Source of the DNA: Thermoanaerobaculia bacterium
GTDB lineage: Bacteria > Acidobacteriota > Thermoanaerobaculia > Multivoradales > Multivoraceae
Direction: 5' to 3'
Assembly: GCA_022826745.1 (NCBI GenBank)
Contig: JAJDUI010000005.1
Coordinates: 1 to 63,123 of the forward strand
DNA: 63,123 bases
Of this stretch, positions 26,822 to 36,490 are shown piece after piece. Positions within the stretch are counted from its first letter, which is position 1. Every line of letters starts with the position of its first letter. Under the pieces are notes generated by a model, which was not told the origin of the DNA, did not search any database, and saw only the letters and a list, made by a program, of their open reading frames with translations. The position numbers and the translations under genes are program-made.

Positions 26822-27571
26822 CTAACCCCGTCCCATGAACGGCATTTCGTTCGCCATCACGGTCAGGAACGGCACGTTCGCGTCGAGCGGGAGTGCGGCC
26901 ATGTAGCGCACCGCATCGACGACGGCGCGCACGTCGATGGTGGGTTCCGGCTTCGTGGAGCCGTCGGGTTGGGCCACTCCCTCGGACATCCGCGCGGTCA
27001 TTCGCGTGTAGGCGTTGCCGATGTCGATCTGTCCGCAAGCGATGTTGAACCCGCGGCCGTCCAGCGACGTCGACCGCGTAAGTCCGGTGATCGCGTGCTT
27101 CGTGGCGGTGTACGGGGCGGAGTTGGGGCGCGGCACATGCGCGGAGATGGAACCGTTGTTGATGATGCGTCCGCCCTGGGGATCCTGTTCCTTCATCAGC
27201 CTGACCGCCCGTTGCGTGCAGAGAAAGGCGCCGGTCAGGTTGACCCCGACCACCCGGTTCCACTGTTCGAGGGTCAGGTCCTCGATCGGCACGGGCGGCG
27301 CGCCGGTGCCGGCGTTGTTGAACAGCAGGTCCAGCCGGGGGAAGACGCTCGCCAGTCCGTCGAACACCGCATGAACGCCCTGCACGGTGCTGATGTCCGC
27401 GGCTACCACCGAGACCTTCCCGGGATCGCGCGCGCCGTTCTTCGTTTCAATCAGCCGCTCCTCGCGGCGGCCGGCGACGAGCACGTGGTAGCCGTCTTCG
27501 ACCAACCCGTGCGTGACCGCGCGGCCGATCCCGCTGCCGCCGCCGGTGACGATTGCCACTTTCTCCGACAA
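26822..27571 (-). CDS. Short-chain dehydrogenase/reductase, classical type
   Basis: 249 residues with a TTG start at 27571, chosen because AGGAG lies 7 nt before it and no ATG exists near the domain start. NAD(P)-binding [12 protein letters not shown], and the catalytic Ser (NNGSISAH) with YTATK are all present, so this should be an active oxidoreductase. It is convergent with the M3 peptidase gene and divergent from the POT transporter. The substrate is unknown. A much longer upstream reading frame is an artefact of GC-rich DNA. Confidence 0.92.
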   Translation of the reverse strand: MSEKVAIVTGGGSGIGRAVTHGLVEDGYHVLVAGRREERLIETKNGARDPGKVSVVAADISTVQGVHAVFDGLASVFPRLDLLFNNAGTGAPPVPIEDLTLEQWNRVVGVNLTGAFLCTQRAVRLMKEQDPQGGRIINNGSISAHVPRPNSAPYTATKHAITGLTRSTSLDGRGFNIACGQIDIGNAYTRMTARMSEGVAQPDGSTKPEPTIDVRAVVDAVRYMAALPLDANVPFLTVMANEMPFMGRG

Positions 27572-27625
27572 GTCCGTGCTCCTCGAGTCCCATCCTAGAC
27601 TCGCGCACGTGAGGCTGCTTCGATC

Positions 27626-29185
27626 GTGAGCTTCTGGCGACGGATCCCGGTCTTCCGCGACCACCCGCCCGGCCTGGGCGTCTGCTTCCTGGTCGAGATG
27701 TGGGAGCGCTTCTCGTACTACGGCATGCGGGCGCTGCTCATCTTCTACCTGACGCAGCACTTCCTGTTCAGCGACAGCCGGGCCTTCGTGCTCTACGGCG
27801 CCTACGCGTCGATGGTCTACCTGCTGCCGGTGCTCGGCGGCGCGGTGGCGGACCGGTGGCTCGGCCCGCGCAAGGGGGTTACCTTCGGCGCGCTGCTGCT
27901 GGTCGCCGGCCACTTCCTGATGACGATCGAGGGGCCTGCGGCGGAAGAGGTCTCGACCACCGGAAGGCTCGTCGTCGAGCGCAGCGAGTTCCACCTGAGC
28001 CTCTTCTACCTGGCGCTGGCCCTGATCGCGACCGGCGTCGGATTCCTCAAGACGAACGCCTCCACCGTCGTCGGCGCTCTCTACGAGCAAGGCGATCCCC
28101 GAAGGGACTCCGGCTTCACCGTCTTCTACATGGGGATCAACCTGGGCGCGGCGGTCGCGCCCCTGCTCTGCGGCTGGCTCGGCCAGACCTACGGCTGGCG
28201 CTACGGATTCGGTCTCGCCGGCGTCGGCATGCTGGCCGGGCTGCTGCTCTACCTGAAGGGCCAGAAGTACCTCCGGGGCCACGCGGATCCGCCGCGGCCC
28301 GAGGAGCTGAGGGAGCGCCTCGTTCCCGGACTGTCGCGCGAGGGCGCCATCTACCTGGCGAGCCTGGGCCTGGTTGGCGGCGTCTGGTGGGTACTCCAGA
28401 ACCCACCGGTCGTCGGCGGGTTGCTGTCGGCGACCGGGGCCGCGCTCGGCCTGTTCGTTCTCTACTACGCGCTGCGCCGCTGCGACCGGACCGAGCGCGA
28501 CCAGCTTCTGGCCTGCGCCGTCCTGGTCGCCTTCACCATCGGCTTCTGGGCCTTCTACGAGCAGATGGGCAGTTCGCTCAACCTCTTCGCGGACCGCATG
28601 GTCGACCGCGGAGTCTTCGGGACGGAGATTCCGGCGTCCACGCTGCAGTCCCTGCCGGCGATCTACGTCATCGCCCTGGCGCCGCTCTTCAGTTGGCTGT
28701 GGATCGCGCTCGGCCGGCGCGGCCGGGAGCCTTCCACACCTGTCAAGTTCGTTCTCGCGATCGTGCAGATCAGCCTCGCCTTCCTGGTGCTGGTTCTCGG
28801 CAGCGCACTGCGGCCGGACGACGGCAAAGTGGCCCTGATCTGGTTCGCCCTCACCTTCCTGCTGATGGTGACCGGCGAGCTCTGCCTGGCCCCGGTCGGC
28901 ATGTCGATGGTGACGCGGCTGTCGCCGAAGAGGATCGTGTCGACGATGATGGGATCCTTCATGCTCGCCTACGCCGCCTCGAGCTACATCTCCGGCCTGA
29001 TCGCCCGGCTGACGAGCGCGACGACGGCGGGAGGCGACATCGTCGACTTCGATGCGGCGCTGTCCACCTACAGCAACGTCTACACGAGGATCGGGCTGCT
29101 GGCTCTGCTGGTCGCGGCGGTGCTCGGCGGGCTGACGCCTCTGCTCGTGCGATTGATGCGCGGCGCCGACTCGCGGCCGGCGTAA
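27626..29185 (+). CDS. POT/PTR2-family proton-dependent peptide transporter
   Basis: 519 residues, GTG start, 54 bp from the divergent SDR. The helix-1 signature ExxERFxYYGM is present ([13 protein letters not shown]), as is the second signature GFLKTNAS...[12 protein letters not shown]. It has about 14 membrane spans. POT transporters import di- and tripeptides with protons. It is flanked by an oligopeptidase on one side and a GGT-like protein, a dipeptidase and a dipeptidyl-peptidase on the other, which supports a peptide-scavenging role. Confidence 0.95.
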   Translation: MSFWRRIPVFRDHPPGLGVCFLVEMWERFSYYGMRALLIFYLTQHFLFSDSRAFVLYGAYASMVYLLPVLGGAVADRWLGPRKGVTFGALLLVAGHFLMTIEGPAAEEVSTTGRLVVERSEFHLSLFYLALALIATGVGFLKTNASTVVGALYEQGDPRRDSGFTVFYMGINLGAAVAPLLCGWLGQTYGWRYGFGLAGVGMLAGLLLYLKGQKYLRGHADPPRPEELRERLVPGLSREGAIYLASLGLVGGVWWVLQNPPVVGGLLSATGAALGLFVLYYALRRCDRTERDQLLACAVLVAFTIGFWAFYEQMGSSLNLFADRMVDRGVFGTEIPASTLQSLPAIYVIALAPLFSWLWIALGRRGREPSTPVKFVLAIVQISLAFLVLVLGSALRPDDGKVALIWFALTFLLMVTGELCLAPVGMSMVTRLSPKRIVSTMMGSFMLAYAASSYISGLIARLTSATTAGGDIVDFDAALSTYSNVYTRIGLLALLVAAVLGGLTPLLVRLMRGADSRPA

Positions 29186-29219
29186 GCTCCCGATGCTCAG
29201 AGAACCCGAGGAGAAGAGG

Positions 29220-31004
29220 ATGAACAAGAGAAGACTCTTCAGTTTCTGCCTCGCTGCATGGCTCGTCCTGTCCGCCCCCGCCGCGTTCGCTGGCGCGGCC
29301 GACGAGACGACGATCGATCTCAGTCCGAAGAACTGGAGCGACCGCGAGGCGCTCGAGGAGCTGAACGCCTTCTTCGAGACGGACAAGCCGATGGCCGAGG
29401 GGGATCACGGCGTGATCAGCGGCACGACCGGGCCGCAGGCGGTCAGGGCCGGCCTCGAAGCCCTCCGCCAGGGCGGCACCGCAGCCGACGCGGTGATCGC
29501 CACCGCGCTCACCCAGATCTCCCTGGCCGGCGGCGCCTGGGTGAGCTACGCCGGGATCTTCAACCTCGTCTACTACGAGGCGGAGAGCGGCGAGGTCTTT
29601 AACATCAACGGCGCCTACGACACGGTCCGCGGCGAAACCGAGCCGTTGACCATCCCGACCTCGACGACGACCGGCGCCGAGCATCAGCCGAGCGGACGCA
29701 CCGCCCTGGTGCCGGGGTTCTTCGGCGGCCTCGGCGCTACGCACGGTCGTTTCGGGAAGCTGCCGTGGGCCAGTCTCTTCGAACCGGCGATCCACTACGC
29801 GGAGAACGGCGCCCTGCTCGGCGCCATTCACACGAGCATGATCGAGCGGCGCAAGGAGGCGCTCTCCCGCCTGCCCGCGACCCGTCGCATCTTCACGGAC
29901 GAGGACGGTGACTTCCTTGGCGAGGGAGACATGCTGCGGCAACCGGAACTCGCGGCGACGCTGCGCGCCGTCGCCGAGCAGGGAATCGACTACGTCTACC
30001 GCGGTCCCTGGGCCGAGCGGCTGGTCGAGGCGGTCCAGCGCGACGGCGGCAAGCTCTCGATGGAAGACATGCGGAGCTACGAGGCCCTCGTCGCGGAGCC
30101 GGTGCACTCCACCTACAACGGCTTCGACGTCTACGGACACGGCCTGCCCGCTCAGGGCGGCGTCCACGTGGCCGAGGTGCTCAACCTCGCCGAAGCGGCC
30201 GGGCTGCGAGAGATGGGCCACTACGCGAAATCGCCGGAGGCCTTCTTCTGGGTCAACCAGATGACGAACCTGATGGGAATCGTCTTCCTGCCCGAGCCGA
30301 TGCGCCGCGCACTGTACGGCGACCTCGACGCGACCCTGGCGGGTCGGACCGGCAAGGAGAACGCCGAAGGTCTCTGGGCCAGGATGCAGTCGGGCATCGC
30401 TCCCCTGACCAAAGTCCCCACCCCGGTCGATCCGAAGCACTCGGACGCCATCGTCGCCATCGACGCCTACGGCAACGTCGCCGCGGTCGTCCACACGATC
30501 AACACGTCGGCCTGGGGCGACACGGCGATCTTCGTCGACGGCATCTCCATCCCCGACTCGGCGTCCTTTCAGCAGGCGCTGATCGCCGAGGCCGGCCCCG
30601 GCAAGCGGCTGCCGGACCCGACCGAGCCGATGATCGTCCTGCGCGACGGCAAGCCGGTTGCCGCTCTCGCCTCCATCGGCTCCGGCCTGCACCAGAAGAC
30701 CGTCAGCGTCCTCCTGAACCTCCTCGACTGGGACATGGACATCAAGGAAGCGATCGACGCTCCCTCGCCCCACCTGCCGGCCTTTGGCCCCCTGGGATCT
30801 CCTTCCGCGCAGGTCATCGAAGGCGACTTCTCTCCCGAGTTGCTCGAGGCCGCACGCGGGCTCGGGCTCGAGATCAACGTGGTTCCGGCCGGCATCGAGT
30901 CGCGGGCGCCGCGCGGCTACGTCGTCGGCGCGACGATCGGCGCCGACGGCAAACGACGCGCCGCGGCGACGACCCTGCTCAGCGGCCTGGCCCTGTCGCA
31001 CTGA
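29220..31004 (+). CDS. Gamma-glutamyltransferase-like exported Ntn hydrolase
   Basis: 594 residues from ATG 29220, with GAGGAGAAGAGG just upstream. A signal peptide ends at AAFAG. Large-subunit motifs [16 protein letters not shown] and [11 protein letters not shown] match GGT. The self-processing site usually reads T-T-H-x-S-V-V-D; here it aligns as S-D-A-I-V-A-I-D (Ser408), followed by [16 protein letters not shown], so the Thr nucleophile is replaced by Ser. Such divergent GGT relatives may process themselves and act as glutamyl-peptide hydrolases, or may be inactive. It is 15 bp upstream of the M19 dipeptidase and probably in the same transcript. Confidence 0.88.
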   Translation: MNKRRLFSFCLAAWLVLSAPAAFAGAADETTIDLSPKNWSDREALEELNAFFETDKPMAEGDHGVISGTTGPQAVRAGLEALRQGGTAADAVIATALTQISLAGGAWVSYAGIFNLVYYEAESGEVFNINGAYDTVRGETEPLTIPTSTTTGAEHQPSGRTALVPGFFGGLGATHGRFGKLPWASLFEPAIHYAENGALLGAIHTSMIERRKEALSRLPATRRIFTDEDGDFLGEGDMLRQPELAATLRAVAEQGIDYVYRGPWAERLVEAVQRDGGKLSMEDMRSYEALVAEPVHSTYNGFDVYGHGLPAQGGVHVAEVLNLAEAAGLREMGHYAKSPEAFFWVNQMTNLMGIVFLPEPMRRALYGDLDATLAGRTGKENAEGLWARMQSGIAPLTKVPTPVDPKHSDAIVAIDAYGNVAAVVHTINTSAWGDTAIFVDGISIPDSASFQQALIAEAGPGKRLPDPTEPMIVLRDGKPVAALASIGSGLHQKTVSVLLNLLDWDMDIKEAIDAPSPHLPAFGPLGSPSAQVIEGDFSPELLEAARGLGLEINVVPAGIESRAPRGYVVGATIGADGKRRAAATTLLSGLALSH

Positions 31005-31018
31005 GCGGGAGAAGTCAC

Positions 31019-32122
31019 TTGGACGTCTCCGACAGGGCGGCAGCCCTTCACCGCGAGTCGATCGTCATCGACGGTCACTGCGACATCCTCATTCCCGTCA
31101 GCGACGGCAAGATGAAGCTCGACCAGCACGTCGAGCTCCCCGACCCCTCGAGCTGGCAGCCGCCACTCGGCTTCGACATCGGCCCCTTCGCCCAGTTCGG
31201 GATGTCGGCGCACACCATCTGGTTCGGCTGCATGGGCCAGTACGACCTGCAGCGGTGGCGGGAAGGCGGCATCACCTCCACGCTCTGCGCGGTCTACCTC
31301 GACGACGAGCAGCTCAACAGCCCGCTGCACCGCGGCCTCGAGATGACCTGGAACCTGCACAACGAGGTCGAGCGGCTCGACGATCTCGTGCTTGCGACGT
31401 CGGTGGCCGAGATCCGCCAGGCCAAGCAGGACGGCCGCGTGGCTCTCGTCTTCTCCTTCGAGGGCTGCGAGGCGCTGGGCGCCGACCCGCGCTTCCTCGA
31501 TCTCTACTACAAGCTCGGCCTGCGGGTGGCCAGCCTGACCCACACCCGCCGCAACATCTACGCCGACGGCTGCTGGGCAGCCGACGACCAGGGCGGGCTG
31601 ACCGCCGCCGGCAAGGCCTTGATCGACCGCATGGTGGAACTGAACATGGTCGTCGACCTGGTCCACATCGGCGAGCGCGGCTTCTGGGAGATCCTCGACC
31701 GGGTCGACCGCCCCGTCATCCTCTCCCACTCGACGCCCACCATGTTTCCCAACAGCGATCCCGAGTCTCGCCTCGGAGGAGGCGTCCTGCCTCGTACCCG
31801 TCTCGAACTGCCCCGCGACGGGAAGATGCTCGAAGCGATCGCGGAGAACGGCGGCGTCCTGGGGCTGATTCACATCACCCACCGCAACCTGTCCGAGGTC
31901 GTCGATGACATCGAGACCGCCCTCGACGTGATGGGCCCGGACCACATCGGCATGGGCAGCGACCACTACGGCCTCGAACTCGCGCCGGACGGCCTCGATC
32001 ACATCGGCAAGGTGCCGGCGATCACCGAGGAGCTGGTCCGCCGCGGCCACAGCGACGAGACGATCCGCAAGTTCCTCGGCGAGAACTACCTCCGCGTCTT
32101 CGAGGAGGTCTGGGGACAGTAG
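31019..32122 (+). CDS. M19 membrane-dipeptidase-family (renal dipeptidase-like) zinc dipeptidase
   Basis: 367 residues with a TTG start; GGGAGAAG lies about 6 nt upstream and no ATG exists near. Metal-binding elements in order: DGHCDI (HxD), FEGCEALG (Glu), LVHIGERG (His) and LSHSTPTMF (His), with GSDHYG near the end. No signal peptide is visible, so unlike renal dipeptidase it is probably cytoplasmic. It likely hydrolyses dipeptides or D-amino-acid-containing dipeptides such as products of the neighbouring GGT-like enzyme. Confidence 0.93.
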   Translation: MDVSDRAAALHRESIVIDGHCDILIPVSDGKMKLDQHVELPDPSSWQPPLGFDIGPFAQFGMSAHTIWFGCMGQYDLQRWREGGITSTLCAVYLDDEQLNSPLHRGLEMTWNLHNEVERLDDLVLATSVAEIRQAKQDGRVALVFSFEGCEALGADPRFLDLYYKLGLRVASLTHTRRNIYADGCWAADDQGGLTAAGKALIDRMVELNMVVDLVHIGERGFWEILDRVDRPVILSHSTPTMFPNSDPESRLGGGVLPRTRLELPRDGKMLEAIAENGGVLGLIHITHRNLSEVVDDIETALDVMGPDHIGMGSDHYGLELAPDGLDHIGKVPAITEELVRRGHSDETIRKFLGENYLRVFEEVWGQ

Positions 32123-32149
32123 CGCCGGCCTCCCGCCCGCGGACGAGCC

Positions 32150-34534
32150 TCAGGAGCCGGGCGGCGCGAGCGAATAGTCCGCAGGAGGCTCCTTGCCCGC
32201 GAGGTGTCGCACGAAGTAGTCCCAACTGCGGCGAAGGAAGTAGGTGTCGGACAGGAAACCGTGGTTGCCGGACGGCAGGACGATCAGGTCGTAGTCCCTG
32301 TTCGCCTTCGTCAAGGCCTCGATGACCTGCAGCGTCAGCGCAGGCGGCACGTTGTCGTCCAGGGCGCCGTAGGCGAGCAGCAGCTTGCCTTCGAGTTGGT
32401 GGGCGATCGAGGAGTTCGCCTGCTCCTCGTAGCTCACCGTCTCCGGGTCGCCATGGTAGGACTCGCCCCAGAGCTGGATGTAGCCCCGCTGGTCGTGGTT
32501 GCCCGCCGACGACACCGCCACCTTGTAGAACTCCGGGTAGGCGAAGATAGCGCGCGCCGACGCGAAACCGCCCCCGGAATGACCGTAGACGCCGACCCGG
32601 TCGAGGTCCATCTGCGGATACCGAACGGCGAGTTGGCGGATGGCGGCCAGGTGGTCGGGGAGACCGCCGGCCTCCTGCAGGTTCCCTTCGGAACGCGCAT
32701 GAAAGGCCTTCGAGCGCAGTGGCGTGCCGAAGCCGTCGACCGTGACCACGATGAAGCCGAGTTGCGCCAGCGCCAGATCGTAGCTCAGGAAAAGCGTCGG
32801 GTCGTGCCAGTTCTTGGTCACCCGATGCACCTGCGGCCCGGGATAGATGCCGTCGATCACCGGGTAGCTGGCGCCAGCGTCCTCCGGGTCGAAGCCGGGC
32901 GGGAAGAACACGTTGCCGTAGATGTCCGTCTTGCCGTCCCGCGCCTTGACGGTGAAGGGCACCGGCAGCGCAGTGAGCTCGACGAGCGACTCGAAGTCCG
33001 CGACCTCCAGTTCCACCGCCACGCGGCCGTCCGGCAGCAGGACCCGCGACCGAGGCGGCTGGTCGATGCGCGACCACTGGTCGACGAACGACTTGCCGCC
33101 CGGCGAGGCGGTCACCGTGTGGTCGCCGGGCTCGGGCGTGAGGATCTCGGGGCTGGAGGTCGTCCGGTCAAGCGAAGCGCGGGCGAAGGTGCGGAGGTAC
33201 GGGTCGACGGCGGGGTCCAGGCCCGCGGCGGTGAAGTAGACCGTGCGCGATGCCTCGTCGACATGCACGAGGTCACGGACCACCCAGGCGCCCCGGGTGA
33301 CCCGGCGGACCATACCGCCGTCGCTGCCGTACAGGTAGATGTGCGCCCAACCGTCGCGCTGCGAGTACCAGAGCACCTGGCCGCTCTCCAGCACCCTGAC
33401 GTTGGGCGTGCCCGTGCCGATCAGGAGCGTCGGCTCTACGTGGTGTCTGGACGTCTCGGCCACCAGCGTGCGAGCTGCGCCGGTCGAAGCGTCGATCTCC
33501 TCGAGTTGCATCGAGCGCGCGCCGCGCGGACGGCGCAGCAGGTACGCCTTCGAACCGTCGTCGTTCCACCACAGCTGACCCAGGTCGGCCAGCGCCATGA
33601 AGGGCGTGTGGACGCGCTCGGTGTCGACCGGCCTCACCGTGCCGCTCTCGGCGTCGACCAGCAGCAGTTCGCTCCACGGCACACCGTCGTCACCGGGAAT
33701 CGGCATGCGGAAGGTGTGCAGGACAGGCCGGGCGCTGTCGCCGAGATCGGTCGTCTGCAGGACGTGCATCTCGCCTACCTCGCGCTGGTCCAGGCGCACG
33801 GTGAGCAGCGTCCTGCCGTCGGGCGACCACAGTGCCGAGGGCGGGAGCACGATGCCCGCGCGCTTCTCGGTGACCGTCGAGAGGCGCGCCTCAGGATGCG
33901 AGGCGTAGTCGTAGTGGGGCACGCCGTCGTCGGTCAGCCGGCGCTCCTCACCGCTCTCGGTCGTGACGAGATAGAGGTCGTGATCCCGGACGAGGAGGCT
34001 GTAGGCCCCGTCGGGAGACGGCAAGGGCGGCGTCTCGTCCTTCTTCTCGTCCTTCTCGTCAGCCGGGGCGGCCGGCGTCTCGACGCGCGAGCACTCGGCC
34101 CCGTCCAGGGTGCACCGGAACGACTCGGGCCCCTTCTCGCCGGCGATCTGGAACGACACGTGGCCCTCGCCCGACAGGTCGATGCTCTCGAACGGCAGCG
34201 CCAACGGATCCGCCGGCTCGTCCCGAAGCGCGCTCAGGGACGCCGCCAGCCGGGCATGGTCAAAGGCCGGACGCCTCCGCTCAGCGCTCGCCAGCGGCTC
34301 GACGCGCCAGAAACGGTGGCCGTCGCGGTCGTCGCTGCGGTACCAGAACGCCTCGCCGTCGCCGATCCAGTGCGGCGTCACCGTCTCGTTGAAGATCAGC
34401 GACGCAACGCCGAGCATCTTCGCCGCGCGGTCGTAGGCCGAGGCGGACACCTCGTCGTGCGCCGCAAGGGCAACTGCCGGCCCCGCCAGCACGATGAGCA
34501 TCGCCGCCGGCCGGACGGAGCCTCGCATCCTCAT
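32150..34534 (-). CDS. S9-family prolyl dipeptidyl-peptidase (DPP IV-like), exported
   Basis: About 794 residues from ATG 34534, chosen because GGGAGGA lies 9 nt before it (34567 and 34543 are alternatives). A signal sequence (MLIVLAGPAVALAA) leads a beta-propeller domain. The C-terminal hydrolase has the nucleophile VYGHSGGGFAS (S9 members usually have GxSYGG), Asp in AYGALDDNVPP, and His in PSGNHGFL. It should remove Xaa-Pro or Xaa-Ala dipeptides in the periplasm. It is convergent with the dipeptidase gene and divergent from the beta-lactamase-like gene. Confidence 0.93.
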   Translation of the reverse strand: MRMRGSVRPAAMLIVLAGPAVALAAHDEVSASAYDRAAKMLGVASLIFNETVTPHWIGDGEAFWYRSDDRDGHRFWRVEPLASAERRRPAFDHARLAASLSALRDEPADPLALPFESIDLSGEGHVSFQIAGEKGPESFRCTLDGAECSRVETPAAPADEKDEKKDETPPLPSPDGAYSLLVRDHDLYLVTTESGEERRLTDDGVPHYDYASHPEARLSTVTEKRAGIVLPPSALWSPDGRTLLTVRLDQREVGEMHVLQTTDLGDSARPVLHTFRMPIPGDDGVPWSELLLVDAESGTVRPVDTERVHTPFMALADLGQLWWNDDGSKAYLLRRPRGARSMQLEEIDASTGAARTLVAETSRHHVEPTLLIGTGTPNVRVLESGQVLWYSQRDGWAHIYLYGSDGGMVRRVTRGAWVVRDLVHVDEASRTVYFTAAGLDPAVDPYLRTFARASLDRTTSSPEILTPEPGDHTVTASPGGKSFVDQWSRIDQPPRSRVLLPDGRVAVELEVADFESLVELTALPVPFTVKARDGKTDIYGNVFFPPGFDPEDAGASYPVIDGIYPGPQVHRVTKNWHDPTLFLSYDLALAQLGFIVVTVDGFGTPLRSKAFHARSEGNLQEAGGLPDHLAAIRQLAVRYPQMDLDRVGVYGHSGGGFASARAIFAYPEFYKVAVSSAGNHDQRGYIQLWGESYHGDPETVSYEEQANSSIAHQLEGKLLLAYGALDDNVPPALTLQVIEALTKANRDYDLIVLPSGNHGFLSDTYFLRRSWDYFVRHLAGKEPPADYSLAPPGS

Positions 34535-34658
34535 TCCCGTCATTCCTCCCAAGGTACCTGGACTCATCTGCGGCCGGCTCGCGCTCCACGCCCCGGCCCG
34601 TTTCTCGTTTGGTTACAGTCGTATACCAGTTTCACCGACCAGGAGTGCAACGGAACCG

Positions 34659-35741
34659 ATGTCTGAACTACCCCTCTCCCGTCCCCGCCCGCTCGTCTCC
34701 CTGCGCGCGTTCCTGCTCGTCGCCACGATTCTCGCCCTGGCGGCCGCACCGGCTTCAGCCTCCGACCGTCTCGAGATCCTCGGTGACGATCCCGGCCTGA
34801 AGCACCTGGGCGCCGAGATCGAACGTCTCGCCGAAGCCAGCCTCGGCACGGTGGGAGTCGCCGCGATCCACCTCGAGTCCGGTCGCGGCGTGCTGCTCAA
34901 CGGCGGCGAGCGGTTCCCGATGGCGAGCACCTACAAGGTGCCGATCGCCGTCGAGATCCTCGCCCAGGTCGACGAGGGCAAGCGGTCGCTCGACGACCTC
35001 ATCACGATGCAGACCAGCGATCACGTGGTCACCCACGGCGCCCTCAGCGACTTCTTCGACACGCCGGGCTCCCGCCTGACAATCCAGAACGTCCTCGGCC
35101 TGATGCTGCGGATCAGCGACAACATCGCCACCGACCTGCTGTTTCGCGAGGCCGGCGGCGCCGAAGCCATCACCGCGCGGATGAGAGCTTTCGGCGCCGA
35201 GGGAATCCGCGTCGACCGGACGACCCGCGCTTACATCGCGAACTGGCTCGGCCGCGACGACGCCACGGTCGACAGCCCGATGCCGCCGGCCGAGTACAAC
35301 CGTCTGGTCACCGTCGACAATTCGAGTCAAGTGGACGAGCGCCGACTGGCCGAGTTAAAGCAGACGTTCAACGCCGACCCACGCGACACCGCGACACCCC
35401 GGGCGATGGCCGCTCTTCTGGGGAAGATCTGGAAACGGGAGATCCTCAGCGAGAAGAGCTCGGCCCTGCTGATCGACATCATGGCCCGCTGCGAGACTGG
35501 CGAGAACCGGATTCCGGGAGCGCTGCCGCCGGGTACGCCGGTCGCCCACAAGACCGGCACGATCGGCGAGTCGACGAACGACGTGGGCGTCATCACCCTG
35601 CCGGGCGACGCCGGGCACGTGATCTCGGTCGTCTTCGTCAAGGAGTCCAAGCTGCCTTCCAACGCGGCGATGGAACCGGTGATCGCGGAGATCGCGCGGG
35701 CCTCGCACGACTACTTCGTGTTCAACCGCGGCACGTCTTGA
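34659..35741 (+). CDS. Class A beta-lactamase-like serine hydrolase, exported
   Basis: 360 residues from ATG 34659 (AGGAG 13 nt upstream) with a signal peptide ending ASAS. Class A motifs: STYK (residues 90-93), SDN (153-155) and KTG (298-300). The SDN-to-KTG distance is ~145 residues, about 40 more than in TEM-type enzymes, owing to extra sequence around the omega loop. RDTATP (242-247) aligns with the conserved RDTTTP, but I cannot place a canonical ExxxN carrying Glu166. It may be a divergent beta-lactamase or a related peptidase. The stop overlaps the ATG of a TetR gene (TGATG), so both are co-expressed. Confidence 0.88.
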   Translation: MSELPLSRPRPLVSLRAFLLVATILALAAAPASASDRLEILGDDPGLKHLGAEIERLAEASLGTVGVAAIHLESGRGVLLNGGERFPMASTYKVPIAVEILAQVDEGKRSLDDLITMQTSDHVVTHGALSDFFDTPGSRLTIQNVLGLMLRISDNIATDLLFREAGGAEAITARMRAFGAEGIRVDRTTRAYIANWLGRDDATVDSPMPPAEYNRLVTVDNSSQVDERRLAELKQTFNADPRDTATPRAMAALLGKIWKREILSEKSSALLIDIMARCETGENRIPGALPPGTPVAHKTGTIGESTNDVGVITLPGDAGHVISVVFVKESKLPSNAAMEPVIAEIARASHDYFVFNRGTS

Positions 35742-36490
35742 TGCCCGAGGCCAAGGCCTCCACCCGTCTGCGGATCGCGGGCAGGCCGCGGCGACCGGCC
35801 GCCTTCCATGAGGCGCTGGCGGCCGAGGAGGGCCTCCGTAAGGCCAAGGGCGAGCGGACGCGGGTTCGCCTGATGGCGTCCGGCTGCGAGCTGCTGCAGA
35901 CGACCACCGTCGACTCGCTGATGATCAGCCGGGTCAGCAGCCAGGCAGGAGTGGCGAAGGGCGCCTTCTACATCTACTTCGACAGCAGGAGCGCCTTTCT
36001 CGAGGAGCTGTGCCGGGAGTACGTCGCCTACGAGATGTCGACGTTCCCGGAGCTCGACCTCGACATGGACGCCTACAACATGGTGCGCACGATCGTCGCC
36101 TGGTACGCGGACGTCTTCCGGAAGAACTCCGGGATGATCCGCTGCCTGGTGCGCATGACCGATGTCGAGGAGACGTTCGCGGAGATCTGGAACCGCCGGA
36201 ACCGCGAGATCGCCGACCGGATCGTGTCGTTCCTGTGCTCGTTTCTCGACATTCGCCCGAACAGTGCGGGGCCTTTGCGGGAACTGGTGAACGCGCTCGG
36301 CGACGGCATGGACCAGGCGCTGTTCGCGCGACACCGCATCGACGACGCCTGGCACCACACGCCGGCAAAGCGGCGCTCGTTCGTCGACCTGCACAGCCTG
36401 ATCATCTACCGGGCCGCGTTCGGAGGTGACCCCGAGCTGCCGAAGTCGTCCAGGTTCCGGCGGCTGGTGGAGCAGACGGGCCGGCGCTAG
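35741..36490 (+). CDS. TetR-family transcriptional regulator
   Basis: 249 residues; ATG 35741 overlaps the beta-lactamase-like stop by one base. The HTH region is VDSLMISRVSSQAGVAKGAFYIYFDSRSAFLEELC, preceded by ~45 basic residues, a long N-terminal arm for this family. The ligand domain is unassigned. It converges with the enolase-superfamily gene, whose stop overlaps. The likely targets are its own operon or the adjacent racemase/transporter region. Confidence 0.92.
   Translation: MPEAKASTRLRIAGRPRRPAAFHEALAAEEGLRKAKGERTRVRLMASGCELLQTTTVDSLMISRVSSQAGVAKGAFYIYFDSRSAFLEELCREYVAYEMSTFPELDLDMDAYNMVRTIVAWYADVFRKNSGMIRCLVRMTDVEETFAEIWNRRNREIADRIVSFLCSFLDIRPNSAGPLRELVNALGDGMDQALFARHRIDDAWHHTPAKRRSFVDLHSLIIYRAAFGGDPELPKSSRFRRLVEQTGRR

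Noticed and set aside
26822..29386. 854-residue minus-strand frame
   Set aside because: Only the last 249 residues are a real SDR; the rest is antisense to the POT transporter and compositionally biased.
28959..31001. 680-residue minus-strand frame
   Set aside because: Antisense to the GGT-like gene, which has a signal peptide and family motifs; no domain in the antisense product.
32204..34666. 820-residue plus-strand frame
   Set aside because: Antisense to the S9 peptidase, low-complexity composition.
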